Assembly (NCBI GenBank): GCA_016183985.1
Contig: JACPDN010000005.1
Location: 248,001-312,000 of the forward strand
Reading direction: 5' to 3'
DNA: 64,000 nucleotides
DNA from: Pseudomonadota bacterium
Lineage (GTDB): Bacteria; Pseudomonadota; Alphaproteobacteria; Dongiales; Dongiaceae
This document shows positions 1-7,825 of the stretch, in pieces. A program made the translations under genes and the position numbers. The stretch's first letter is position 1; the number at the start of each line of letters is the position of its first letter. The notes beneath the pieces were generated by a model. The model searched no databases. It was not told the origin of the DNA and worked only from the letters and a program-made list of their open reading frames with translations.

Positions 1-297
1 ACATTGCCGGATTTGCGTCGTGGCGATGCGGCCGCCTTCTCGGTGCTGGGCGAAGCAGATGAAGAGCAGGTCGTCGTGCTTGTCCAATGCCGGATAAGCG
101 ATCTTGCCGCGCGAACCAAGCTGAAACAGGACATCGCCGGATTGCTGCAGCGATCGATGGGTGTGGAGGCACGCATCGAACTGGTACCGCCCAAGGGGCT
201 GCCGCAAACCTCCTCCGGCAAGCTGTCGCGGGCCAAGGCCAAGGCCAATTACCTTCAGGGTCTGTACGCGGACGCCGATCTTGGCATCAGCGCCTAG
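1..297 (+). CDS. Fatty-acyl-AMP ligase / acyl-ACP synthetase, C-terminal end only
   Basis: The frame is open from the first base of the window to a TAG at 295, so this is the 3' end of a longer gene. The last 98 codons carry the terminal subdomain of the adenylate-forming (ANL) family: a region rich in hydrophobic strands, then LPQTSSGKLSRAKAK, the signature in which the Lys after SSG is the usual adenylation lysine. In the known Caulobacter pathway an acyl-ACP/CoA synthetase next to the ceramide genes activates a fatty acid and loads it on a dedicated acyl carrier protein. The downstream reductase, ACP and serine palmitoyltransferase fit that role. The adenylation core lies outside the window, so ACP versus CoA as acceptor cannot be decided. 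Confidence 0.8.
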   Translation, partial: TLPDLRRGDAAAFSVLGEADEEQVVVLVQCRISDLAARTKLKQDIAGLLQRSMGVEARIELVPPKGLPQTSSGKLSRAKAKANYLQGLYADADLGISA

Positions 298-318
298 CTT
301 TCTTCCGGTTCCATCCAG

Positions 319-1266
319 ATGACCGGGCTGGTTGCCGTCACGGGTGCCACCGGTTTTGTCGGTGCGGCAGCAGTCCACCATTTGGCGCGCGCTGGCTGGC
401 GCGTTCGCATTCTGACCCGGCGCATGCCCCTGGCGGCCCTGATGCCGGATCATGCAATCGAAGTCGTGCTCGGCGATATTGATGACCGCCTGGCGCTGGA
501 ACGCTTGGTGGCCGGCGCCGATGCCATTGTCCATTGCGCGGGCCTTACCAAGGCACTAGCACCGCTCGAATTCTTCAAAGTGAACGAGAGCGGTACTGTG
601 CGGCTGCTGGAAGCCGCTCAAAAGGCCGCCCCCCAGGCCCGTTTCATCCATATCTCCTCGCTGGCAGCACGTGAGCCGCAGCTGTCCCCCTACGCCGCGA
701 GTAAGCGCGCCGGAGAAGACAAACTGCCCGTTCTGGCGGGCGCGCGGGATTGGATCGCCCTGCGTCCGCCTGTGGTTTACGGGCCAGGCGACCTGGCCTT
801 GCTGCCGCTCTTCAAGGCTACAAAATTTGGCCTTTCCGCCTATCCGGCAACCCCTGGCACCAGGGTCTCGACCATCCATGTTTCGGATCTTGCGGCCGCC
901 ATCGTGGTGTTGCTTGGAACCGGCAACTGGCCGCATCGGATCATCGAATTGGATGACGGCCATCCGGGCGGCTATGACTGGCCGGAAATTAACCATGTTC
1001 TTGGGCGATGCTTCGGACGCCAACCGTTGGCGCTCCGCCTGCCCCGTCCCTTGATGACCGGCGTTGCCGGCGCGGTGACCCTGGTCTCGCAGCTGACACG
1101 AACGCCCCGAGTTCTGTCACTCGACAAACTGGCCGAGCTCTATCACCCCGATTGGGTCGCTTCCGGCGCAAAATTGGCGGAAACCACATCCTGGCGGCCC
1201 AGCTTTGATCTTAACCGCGGCTTTGCCGACACCCTGACTTGGTATCGATCCGAAGCTTTGCTGTAA
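319..1266 (+). CDS. cerR: Extended SDR / NAD-dependent epimerase family, ceramide reductase (CerR)-like
   Basis: This is a 315-residue extended short-chain dehydrogenase. The nucleotide-binding motif TGATGFVG is at residues 8-15, the Asn/Ser region follows around 110-114, and the catalytic YxxxK is intact as Y125-AAS-K129. It starts 21 bases after the acyl-AMP ligase stop and precedes the ACP and serine palmitoyltransferase genes. In Caulobacter an SDR in the same position (CerR) reduces the 3-keto group of oxidised ceramide after N-acylation. The function is assigned from fold plus neighbourhood. A nucleotide-sugar epimerase is the alternative, but no sugar genes lie nearby. Confidence 0.75.
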   Translation: MTGLVAVTGATGFVGAAAVHHLARAGWRVRILTRRMPLAALMPDHAIEVVLGDIDDRLALERLVAGADAIVHCAGLTKALAPLEFFKVNESGTVRLLEAAQKAAPQARFIHISSLAAREPQLSPYAASKRAGEDKLPVLAGARDWIALRPPVVYGPGDLALLPLFKATKFGLSAYPATPGTRVSTIHVSDLAAAIVVLLGTGNWPHRIIELDDGHPGGYDWPEINHVLGRCFGRQPLALRLPRPLMTGVAGAVTLVSQLTRTPRVLSLDKLAELYHPDWVASGAKLAETTSWRPSFDLNRGFADTLTWYRSEALL

Positions 1267-1303
1267 GGTTAGGCTCGGGGCCTAATACCCTGGAATCGCT
1301 CAC

Positions 1304-1322
1304 TTGTTACATTCGGTAACAA
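1304..1322. promoter_or_regulatory. Perfect 7-bp inverted repeat upstream of acp-spt
   Basis: TTGTTAC-ATTCG-GTAACAA forms a perfect dyad with a 5-base centre in the 184-base gap between the cerR-like gene and the acyl carrier protein. The DNA just downstream is relatively AT-rich. It is the only clear symmetric element in this gap and may be an operator for a separate acp-spt transcript. There is no T-tract, so it does not look like a terminator. No regulator can be named. Confidence 0.4.
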
Positions 1323-1450
1323 TTCGTCATTTAACTTTAGCCGCGAAATTTACGACAACCTCTGCAGGCAGGTTGGCTTGAGTCGCTTTCGTGCCTAAGG
1401 GGTTCCCGACGTTAACAGATTCGACAACAAGAAAAGATTGGTCCGGCATC

Positions 1451-1726
1451 GTGACGGCGAGCGCAGCGCAGGTTTCTAATTCCACTATCGAGAATGTCGT
1501 GGCGGAGATCGCCACCGCGCTGGTGCCGTTCAAGAAGTCCGATATCGAGATCACCGCGGCGACCGATATCGCCCGTGACCTCAACATGGACTCGCTGGCA
1601 GTCATGGATTTGCTGATGGAGCTCGAAGACAAGTTCGACGTCTCCATTCCGCTCAACATGGTGCCCGAGATTGCCACGGTCGGACAGCTTGCCCAGACCG
1701 TGATCGATTCAAAGAAGGGGGCGTAA
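1451..1726 (+). CDS. Acyl carrier protein dedicated to sphingolipid synthesis
   Basis: This is a 91-residue acidic four-helix carrier protein. The phosphopantetheine site is the DSL motif at residues 47-49 (Ser48) within NMDSLAVMDL. The GTG at 1451 was chosen because it gives the usual ACP length; an in-frame GTG at 1391 would add 20 residues without family similarity. It ends one base before the serine palmitoyltransferase start, so the two are translationally tight. The expected role is to carry the fatty acyl group loaded by the upstream acyl-AMP ligase and present it to serine palmitoyltransferase. It is distinct from the housekeeping fatty-acid ACP, which would normally sit with fabD/G/F. 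Confidence 0.9.
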   Translation: MTASAAQVSNSTIENVVAEIATALVPFKKSDIEITAATDIARDLNMDSLAVMDLLMELEDKFDVSIPLNMVPEIATVGQLAQTVIDSKKGA

Positions 1727-1727
1727 G

Positions 1728-2948
1728 ATGGGGTTGATGGATCGTTTCAAGGCGCAGCGCGAGCTGCATGCCGCCGTGAAGACCTGCGGCGCCGATCCGT
1801 TCGGTGTGAAGATGGATAAGATCGTTTCCTCGACCGAGGCGATGATCGAAGGCCGTCGCACCATTCTTTGCGGTTCCAACAACTATCTCGGCTTCACCTT
1901 CGATGCCGATTGCATCGAGGCCGCCAAGAAAGCGCTTGAGACGAGTGGCACCGGCACCACCGGCTCGCGCATCGCTAACGGTTCGTATAACGACCATAAG
2001 GCGCTCGAATCCGATCTCGCAGATTTCTACGGCAAGAAGCATTGCATGGTCTTTACGACCGGCTATCAGGCCAATCTCGGCGCCATCTCGACGCTCGCCG
2101 GTCCGGACGATTTCCTGATCATCGACGCCGATAGCCATGCCAGCATCTACGATGCTTGCAAGCTGGGCTCGGCGACCGTGATCCGCTTCAAACACAACGA
2201 CCCGACCGATCTCGACAAGCGCCTCGCGCGCCTTGCCGATCAGCCAGGCAATAAGATCGTTGTCGTCGAAGGCATCTACTCGATGCTGGGCGATCATGCC
2301 CCGCTCAAGGAATTCGTTGCCGTCACCAAGAAGCACAACGCATACATCCTGGTCGACGAAGCCCATTCGATGGGCGTCCTCGGCAAGACCGGCCAAGGCT
2401 TGGTCGAGCATGATGGCGTGCTGGAAGAAGTCGATTTCATCACCGGCACCTTCTCCAAGAGCATGGGCGCCGTGGGTGGTTTCCTGGTTTCGAACATGGA
2501 AGACTTCGACGTCCTGCGTGTCGCTTGCCGCCCGTATATGTTTACCGCTTCGCTGCCGCCTGCCACGATCGCGTCGGTGCGGACGTCACTGGCGAAACTG
2601 CGTGCCAATCCGGGCCTGATGAAAAAGCTGTGGCAGAACGTCGACACGCTTTATCACGGCGCCCAGAATGCCGGTTTTGCCGTCGGCAAGCAGAAGGGCC
2701 CGGTGGTCGCCGTGCATCTCACCGATCCGGCTCTGGCCGCTCGCGCCTGGCGTGCACTGCTGCTCAATGGCATCTACGTCAATCTGGCATTGCCGCCGGC
2801 AACACCGTCGGGCACCGCCCTGCTCCGCTGCTCGGTTTCCGCCGCGCATAGCACGGAACAGCTTGAGCGTGTCGTGTCGATCCTGGCGGATATCGGCCGC
2901 GAACTCGGCCTGCTGAAATCGCCGGCTCACGCGGTGGCCGCGGAATAA
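1728..2948 (+). CDS. spt: Serine palmitoyltransferase (alpha-oxoamine synthase)
   Basis: This 406-residue PLP enzyme has fold type I. It shows the substrate loop GTGTTGSRIANG near residue 75, the stacking His137 in DADSHAS, Asp210 in ILVDEAH, and the PLP lysine K244 in TGTFSKSMGAVGG, a spacing typical of serine palmitoyltransferase. The enzyme condenses serine with a long-chain acyl thioester to give 3-ketosphinganine, the first committed step of sphingolipid synthesis. The family also holds KBL, BioF and HemA. The adjacent ACP, reductase, ceramide synthase-like and kinase genes decide for serine palmitoyltransferase. A strong intrinsic terminator follows. Confidence 0.93.
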   Translation: MGLMDRFKAQRELHAAVKTCGADPFGVKMDKIVSSTEAMIEGRRTILCGSNNYLGFTFDADCIEAAKKALETSGTGTTGSRIANGSYNDHKALESDLADFYGKKHCMVFTTGYQANLGAISTLAGPDDFLIIDADSHASIYDACKLGSATVIRFKHNDPTDLDKRLARLADQPGNKIVVVEGIYSMLGDHAPLKEFVAVTKKHNAYILVDEAHSMGVLGKTGQGLVEHDGVLEEVDFITGTFSKSMGAVGGFLVSNMEDFDVLRVACRPYMFTASLPPATIASVRTSLAKLRANPGLMKKLWQNVDTLYHGAQNAGFAVGKQKGPVVAVHLTDPALAARAWRALLLNGIYVNLALPPATPSGTALLRCSVSAAHSTEQLERVVSILADIGRELGLLKSPAHAVAAE

Positions 2949-2982
2949 GTTTCTCGAGTAGGTAACCTAAGACCTGTCTCAT

Positions 2983-3011
2983 AGAGCCGATGCGCAAGCA
3001 TCGGCTCTTTT
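2983..3011 (+). terminator. Intrinsic terminator after spt
   Basis: A perfect 11-bp stem (2983-2993 with 2998-3008) is closed by a GCAA tetraloop and followed by TTTT. It lies 34 bases after the spt stop and just before the 3' end of the convergent DinB-fold gene, so it may serve both strands. Confidence 0.9.
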
Positions 3012-3015
3012 CTCC

Positions 3016-3591
3016 TCAGCGCCCATCTAGGCCCTGCCAGACGCCCTCTTCCCGCCAGCCAAGTTCGGCGAAGTCCGCCCCCCGGAACTTGCTGTCCCCC
3101 GCACAGAAGAACTCGTCGAGCTGCGGCGGCTTCACGGCACTGCCGGCCATCATCGCATGTACCTGGCCACGATGATGGATCTGATGTTCGAAAAGATGCA
3201 GCAGTACCCGGTCGGCACGATCGATCTGCACATGAGTCTCGCGGTGCATCCGAATATCCTTGGCAAGACCTCCATCATCGAGCCTGTCGCACAGCGCTAT
3301 GAGGCGCTGATCAACCGCCCGCTGTGCTTTCTCGAAATCAGTAAAGTTGGGAAACGGCACTTCGCTCTCCCAGGCCTTCGGCCCCAGCGTTCCGCCCTCA
3401 AGCGCGTCGACATAGAACCAGTCGACGACCAGAATGTGGTTGTAGGTTTCGACGATCGAAGGAAAGAAACTGGTCCGCTCTGCAACGAACTCCGCAGGCG
3501 AGAGCGCTGCACAGGCCTTCAGCAGGCGGTGATTGGCCCAGGCGTTGTTCCTGGCCATTGCCAGAAAGTACAGAGCCGCCCCTGTCGCCAT
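3016..3591 (-). CDS. DinB/YfiT-fold putative metal-dependent protein
   Basis: This 191-residue protein has the DinB-family four-helix bundle signature. It opens with LAMARNNAWANHRLL and later carries HLFEHQIHHRGQVHAMM, where the His residues would bind a metal. The ATG at 3591 is preceded by a strong GGAGGAGG ribosome site. A longer frame from 3633 would overlap the upstream gene and lacks such a site. It is the last gene of the reverse operon with the Tam41-like, kinase and CDP-alcohol transferase genes. Members include thiol-dependent transferases and damage-inducible proteins of unknown function. No sphingolipid role is known, and the link rests on position only. Confidence 0.8.
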   Translation of the reverse strand: MATGAALYFLAMARNNAWANHRLLKACAALSPAEFVAERTSFFPSIVETYNHILVVDWFYVDALEGGTLGPKAWESEVPFPNFTDFEKAQRAVDQRLIALCDRLDDGGLAKDIRMHRETHVQIDRADRVLLHLFEHQIHHRGQVHAMMAGSAVKPPQLDEFFCAGDSKFRGADFAELGWREEGVWQGLDGR

Positions 3592-3619
3592 TTTATCCTC
3601 CTCCTGCGCCAATAGCGCG

Positions 3620-4531
3620 TTACCGGAACGCACCCCGCCGATAAAGTTTCCAGGCGAGGCCAGGTGCCGCCAGCAACGGGTGCCGGCGTTGCCAGTCGCT
3701 GACCGGCACCACGACGCCAGAATGCCGGCGCACCTTCCACATCACATAGTCGACGGCCCCATCGAAAGTAAAAGCTGCCTTGATAAGACGCAGATAGTTG
3801 AGCGTCTTGCCAATGAACCGACGCCCCTGCCAATTCTCCACCGCAAGCTCGCGCGGCATCTTCTGGCCTGCCGCCTCTTCCTGCAGCAAATTGCCGATAG
3901 CGCGATAACGTGCTTCGTCGGCCGCAACGATCGACAATGCACGATCGCCTTTCTCCGAACGAAGTTCGGCCGCGTAGGTTGCCTTGAATCCTTCGCGCCA
4001 GACAGCCAGCGGATCGTGTGCGGCTTGCGCATCAAGCAAAGGTTCTGCGTTGCGAAACATCGTACGGCAAGCCTCGGCCAATGCTTCCGTCAATGCAGTA
4101 TCCGTCGCGCCATCGCGACACCAAATAAGGCGCGTCGGCTGGCAGAAGCGGGCCCAGATCGAGACATTTCGCGCACTTGCAGCGCACCCGTCGGCAAATT
4201 GTCGCAGCGATATGACCGCGTATTTAGCCCGCAATTTCAGCCCCTGCCAGGGCAGTTCGACATAGAACACATTGGGCGGCAGCAGGGCATTGGCGAGTGC
4301 CAAGAGCGGGCTGCCATAGGCCGCCCGATAATCGTCGACGATGACGTAGAAATCGAGCAATGCGTCGCCCAGCGCCTGATCGGACTGCCGCAGGCACGAA
4401 CCGTAGAAAAGAATCCCGATCGCAGCATTCTCATGGCGCGCACGACAATGATCCGCCATGGCGCGAGCGGCCGCCGCCGCCGGCATGTGCAGCTCGGCGG
4501 CAATCAGGGCAGCGACAGCGTCCGATGCCAT
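3620..4531 (-). CDS. Tam41/Mmp37-like cytidylyltransferase, candidate CTP:ceramide-1-phosphate enzyme
   Basis: This 303-residue protein resembles the mitochondrial CDP-diacylglycerol synthase Tam41. FYGSCLRQ (G44-S45) opens the nucleotidyltransferase core, LLDFYVIVDD follows (D60, D66-D67), then NVFYVELPWQG, then LRAKYAVIS (K103-Y104, matching the KYGVIS motif of Tam41), and IWARFCQPTRLIW matches the LYIAGRLQKPV region. It lies 21 bases downstream of the ceramide-kinase-like gene and in the same operon as a CDP-alcohol phosphotransferase. This suggests it turns ceramide 1-phosphate plus CTP into a CDP-lipid. That reaction is inferred. By position it matches one of the three Caulobacter cpg genes needed for ceramide phosphoglycerate. 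Confidence 0.7.
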   Translation of the reverse strand: MASDAVAALIAAELHMPAAAAARAMADHCRARHENAAIGILFYGSCLRQSDQALGDALLDFYVIVDDYRAAYGSPLLALANALLPPNVFYVELPWQGLKLRAKYAVISLRQFADGCAASARNVSIWARFCQPTRLIWCRDGATDTALTEALAEACRTMFRNAEPLLDAQAAHDPLAVWREGFKATYAAELRSEKGDRALSIVAADEARYRAIGNLLQEEAAGQKMPRELAVENWQGRRFIGKTLNYLRLIKAAFTFDGAVDYVMWKVRRHSGVVVPVSDWQRRHPLLAAPGLAWKLYRRGAFR

Positions 4532-4552
4532 GTTGCGCGAGCTCCTTCCCGC

Positions 4553-5509
4553 TCAGAACCGATGGAAACGCATGACCGGCCCAGCAGAGATCACGATGCG
4601 ACCGTCTGCGGGCGGCTGGAAAGCTTCACCATCAATCATGACCGGACTTTCGATTTCAAGCTCCAGCTTTTCCATGCGACGGCTGAGGTAGCCGGCATCC
4701 TTCATCCAAGGCTTGGGCTTGCCGCGCAGTACCGACAACGCGGCCGCGGCAAAGCGGCGTGGCGGTGAATCAATGGTCGTCAGTTGCAGACGACCAGGCC
4801 CTTCCCCCCAGAACGGTACCACGCCTGGCAAGACAGAATTGAGAGTCGAGCCCAAGAAAATGAAGCACTCCCGCCGCTCCGATTGCCCGTCAATCGTGAG
4901 CCCCAGTGTCTCACCATGAAAGCCGGAACGGGGGCCGGGCCCGAACATGAGGATCTTCAGAATCGACCAAGCGATGCCTAGCTTCGCCGCAAAGACTTGC
5001 TTGGCCCCCAGCGAGTGAATGTCGCGACGGACAAGCCTCGTGCCTTGATAGAAGCCAATCCCGCCGATCAGGAAGCCGCGCTCCATCACGCGCCCGTCGC
5101 CGAAATCGACCGACAATACCGGCCGCTCGAGAATTTCTCCCGCCTTGCCTGCTTCAACTTTCGTCACCAGACGCTTCAGGCCATCGGCCGGCAAGCCGGG
5201 CTGCCCCACCTCATGCGAGATCACATTCGTCATGCCGGCCGAGAGAAGGCTCAGGCAAGGTTGCCGACCAAAAGGGCTATTGTTAAGGAGCGCCGATACT
5301 GTTGCCAGGACCGTTCCGTCGCCGCCACTGATAACCAGATGCGTTATCTCGGCCGCAGCCATCTCGGCCAGGCAGCCCGGCAACTCGCTGATGTGCTGGA
5401 AGGAACGATGCCTGACTTGCGGGTGCTGGGCCAACAGCTGGTGAATCTTGCGCATCGACATTTTGTTGCGCTTGCTGTGCGCATTGCTGATGACGCCGAT
5501 CCGCACCAT
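4553..5509 (-). CDS. cpgB: Ceramide / sphingoid-base kinase (DAGK-catalytic fold), CpgB-like
   Basis: This is a 318-residue lipid kinase of the diacylglycerol-kinase catalytic family. It starts with an N-terminal strand and ISNAHSKRNK (the usual N-P-x-S/A-G nucleotide loop in variant form). The key ATP-binding SGGDGT motif is at residues 61-66, followed by LLSAGMTNVIS, which replaces the usual P-x-GTxND loop. The end of the protein has the typical DGEAFQ segment. It is sandwiched between a CDP-alcohol phosphotransferase (2 bases upstream) and the Tam41-like gene. In Caulobacter the equivalent gene (CpgB) phosphorylates ceramide. YegS-like diacylglycerol kinase is the alternative, but context favours ceramide. 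Confidence 0.82.
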   Translation of the reverse strand: MVRIGVISNAHSKRNKMSMRKIHQLLAQHPQVRHRSFQHISELPGCLAEMAAAEITHLVISGGDGTVLATVSALLNNSPFGRQPCLSLLSAGMTNVISHEVGQPGLPADGLKRLVTKVEAGKAGEILERPVLSVDFGDGRVMERGFLIGGIGFYQGTRLVRRDIHSLGAKQVFAAKLGIAWSILKILMFGPGPRSGFHGETLGLTIDGQSERRECFIFLGSTLNSVLPGVVPFWGEGPGRLQLTTIDSPPRRFAAAALSVLRGKPKPWMKDAGYLSRRMEKLELEIESPVMIDGEAFQPPADGRIVISAGPVMRFHRF

Positions 5510-5511
5510 CG

Positions 5512-6630
5512 TCAGGCTGCCTCAGTAAGCCAGGATTGCAAGCGCCTGCCACGCGCGCGCGCTACGTAGGCCTGACCGATCCGCAAGCAATGGAACAAGA
5601 AGGAAAGGATCGTCCACCAGGCGACGATTTCAAAGCCTAGGGCTGGTTCCCCGAAAATGACAGCGATACTGAGGATGATGAGGTTGGGGTTACGGCGTGC
5701 TGTAATCTGGCGAAAGCCGGAATCAAGCGGCCGCCAGATATGCATTTCGATACCGAACTGCCAGATAAACAGGCCCTCCTGACCGCGCCCCAGAATATAG
5801 CCGGCGATGATGACCCAGAATGTCCAGGGTTCTACAGCCGCGGCGCCGCCAAGCCCCACATACCAAGCCCAGTACCAGAATGGCGGGTGCACCAAATCGG
5901 TGCCGTGATCGAACACGTTGCCCCATTTACTGGAAGTGAGTGTCACGCGCGCGAGCTTGCCGTCGACGGTATCAAGGAAACACATGGCCCAGGCAGCGAT
6001 GAGGCCGGTGCCGAATTCACCGATCCAGAATAGCCACGTGGCAAGCAGCACGCAGATGAAGCTGACCAGCGTCACCATGTTGGGAGAAATGCCGGCTCGC
6101 GCGCAAAAGCGCGTCACATAGAGCGCTGGCACCGGCCAGACGTGTTTCGTCACGACGTCGGTGATGCCCTTATACGATTCCAGATACATCCGACGCTCGA
6201 TCTCGTGCGTCGACATTTCATCAAGAGCGAAGAGATAAGGGGCGCCCTTGCGGCGCAGCGCCTTGTTGTAGTTGCTGGCCAGGCCGGCAGCATCGAGGCA
6301 GACGATATCGGTGGGCAGATCGTCCCGCCGGCCGCGCTCGATTGCAGCCGTCACCTGGTCAAGCTTTCCAGCCTTTGTACAATGTGCAGCGACCGGCCGG
6401 CCATGCCCGTCGAGCAGCGCCCTGCCTGGCTGCTGGATCAATGCCCGGACCAGGGCCTCGTCGAAGATCATGTCGGCACGGAAAATCAGACCGCCTGAGT
6501 CGGCACGGGCATCGTCCCCGATCCGTTGCAAGGCACGTTCCAGCCGCGCCTTTGGGGTAAGGCCCCAAACGATTTCCTTCGACTCGTGCACAAAGACTGG
6601 CGCGAGTTCCCTATCCAATTGAATTACCAT
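5512..6630 (-). CDS. CDP-alcohol phosphatidyltransferase with N-terminal nucleotidyltransferase-like domain (copy 1)
   Basis: This 372-residue membrane enzyme carries the full CDP-alcohol phosphotransferase signature: D220-xx-D223-G-xx-A227-R228-x8-G237-xxx-D241-xxx-D245. Several hydrophobic helices surround it (about 165-205, 255-285, 310-350). Residues 1-140 look like a worn-down sugar-nucleotidyltransferase fold (GLTPKARLERALQRIG) without a GGxGTR loop. It is first in the operon with the lipid kinase and Tam41-like genes, so it plausibly swaps CMP of a CDP-ceramide for a polar head group. A paralogue is encoded at 10126. The start ATG at 6630 has no clear ribosome site. TAAAAT lies only a few bases upstream, so a leaderless transcript is possible. 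Confidence 0.85.
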   Translation of the reverse strand: MVIQLDRELAPVFVHESKEIVWGLTPKARLERALQRIGDDARADSGGLIFRADMIFDEALVRALIQQPGRALLDGHGRPVAAHCTKAGKLDQVTAAIERGRRDDLPTDIVCLDAAGLASNYNKALRRKGAPYLFALDEMSTHEIERRMYLESYKGITDVVTKHVWPVPALYVTRFCARAGISPNMVTLVSFICVLLATWLFWIGEFGTGLIAAWAMCFLDTVDGKLARVTLTSSKWGNVFDHGTDLVHPPFWYWAWYVGLGGAAAVEPWTFWVIIAGYILGRGQEGLFIWQFGIEMHIWRPLDSGFRQITARRNPNLIILSIAVIFGEPALGFEIVAWWTILSFLFHCLRIGQAYVARARGRRLQSWLTEAA

Positions 6631-6813
6631 AACATTTTATTGTCATCAGCGGCTGCAGCTGGCTTTGTTAGCGCCGATTGGGTCACGTCGTCTAGCCAAA
6701 TCCGCGATGCTCGGTATTTGCTGTTAGAAGCTTGACCGAACGAGATAATCGGCCCAGATAAAGCACCCCTGAACCGGTGCCCGGCCGACAGCATATCCTG
6801 TAAGGAACGACCT

Positions 6814-7782
6814 GTGACTGCCTATACGTTGGCACATTTCAGCGATCCCCATCTGGGCCCCCTGCCTGCTGCCGGCTGGCGGGAGTTGGCCAATAAGCGT
6901 CTTTCAGGTTTTTTTTCCTGGACGCGCAATCGTGTCAATATTCACAGGCCGGAAGTGCTGAAGCTGTTGGTCGCGGATCTCAAACGCCAGGCGCCGGATC
7001 ACATCGCGATCACTGGCGACCTCGTCAATATTTCCCTGCCGGCTGAGTTTCTGGCAGCAGCCCACTGGCTGGAGGGCGTCGGCACACCCGCCAATGTCAC
7101 GATCATTCCCGGCAACCATGATGCCTATATCGAAATGCCTTGGGCGCAATCGCTGGCCTGCTGGGCGCCTTATATGACCGGCGAGCGGAATGAAGGAAAC
7201 GAGACTGCCGTCCCTCAATCGCATGCAGACTTCCCCTTTGTTCGCCGGCTTGGCGACATAGCGCTGATCGGAACGTCCACGGCGGTGCCGATGCCCCCTT
7301 TCGTTGCCGCCGGACGGCTGGGCCACGCGCAATTGGACCGCCTACGCCAACAATTGCAGGCCCTGCGACGCCAGGGTCTCTTCCGGGTCGTTCTGATCCA
7401 TCACCCGCCCTTTGGTGGCGGTGCCTACAAGCGCAAGTCACTCCTGGATGCTAAAGAATTTCAGGCAGTGCTGGAGGATGCCGGGGCAGAGATGATTCTG
7501 CATGGGCATACCCATGTTTCCGGGCTTGGACGGATTCAAACGTCAAAGGGGCCGATTCCTGTCATTGGCGTCCCCTCGGCATCTGCAGTCGCGGCGGGCC
7601 ACAAGGACGCGTCGCGCTATCATCTCTATCGGATCAGCCGAAACGGCGACGGCTGGCTGTTGGAGATCGATATTCGCGGCCTCAATGCAACACAGGATGG
7701 CTTCGAGGCACAAGGGAGTATGGCCATGTCGATTCCCTTGTTAGTATCAAAAGAGGTCTCGGCTGCCGGAGCGGCCGCCTGA
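6814..7782 (+). CDS. Calcineurin-like metallophosphoesterase
   Basis: This 322-residue protein has the full five-block metallophosphoesterase pattern: HFSDPHLG (D11, H13), GDLVN, PGNHD, a lone His in LIHHPPF, and HGHTH. No signal peptide or membrane segment is visible, so it should be cytoplasmic. The GTG start at 6814 has AAGGAA six bases upstream. It heads the forward operon with lptF-lptG and a second CDP-alcohol phosphotransferase, and is divergent from the lipid-kinase operon over a 183-base AT-rich gap. A role in removing a phosphate from a sphingolipid intermediate, as LpxH and PgpA-type steps do elsewhere, is an inference from position. Confidence 0.85.
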   Translation: MTAYTLAHFSDPHLGPLPAAGWRELANKRLSGFFSWTRNRVNIHRPEVLKLLVADLKRQAPDHIAITGDLVNISLPAEFLAAAHWLEGVGTPANVTIIPGNHDAYIEMPWAQSLACWAPYMTGERNEGNETAVPQSHADFPFVRRLGDIALIGTSTAVPMPPFVAAGRLGHAQLDRLRQQLQALRRQGLFRVVLIHHPPFGGGAYKRKSLLDAKEFQAVLEDAGAEMILHGHTHVSGLGRIQTSKGPIPVIGVPSASAVAAGHKDASRYHLYRISRNGDGWLLEIDIRGLNATQDGFEAQGSMAMSIPLLVSKEVSAAGAAA

Positions 7783-7825
7783 TGGATACCCACGCCGTGA
7801 TAGGGCTTGAGGCAACAGCGCTTTC

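Noticed and set aside
3533-4768. 411-codon forward open frame over the Tam41-like gene
   Set aside because: It spans the start of one reverse gene and the end of another and has no recognisable fold; the reverse frames have good ribosome sites and family motifs.
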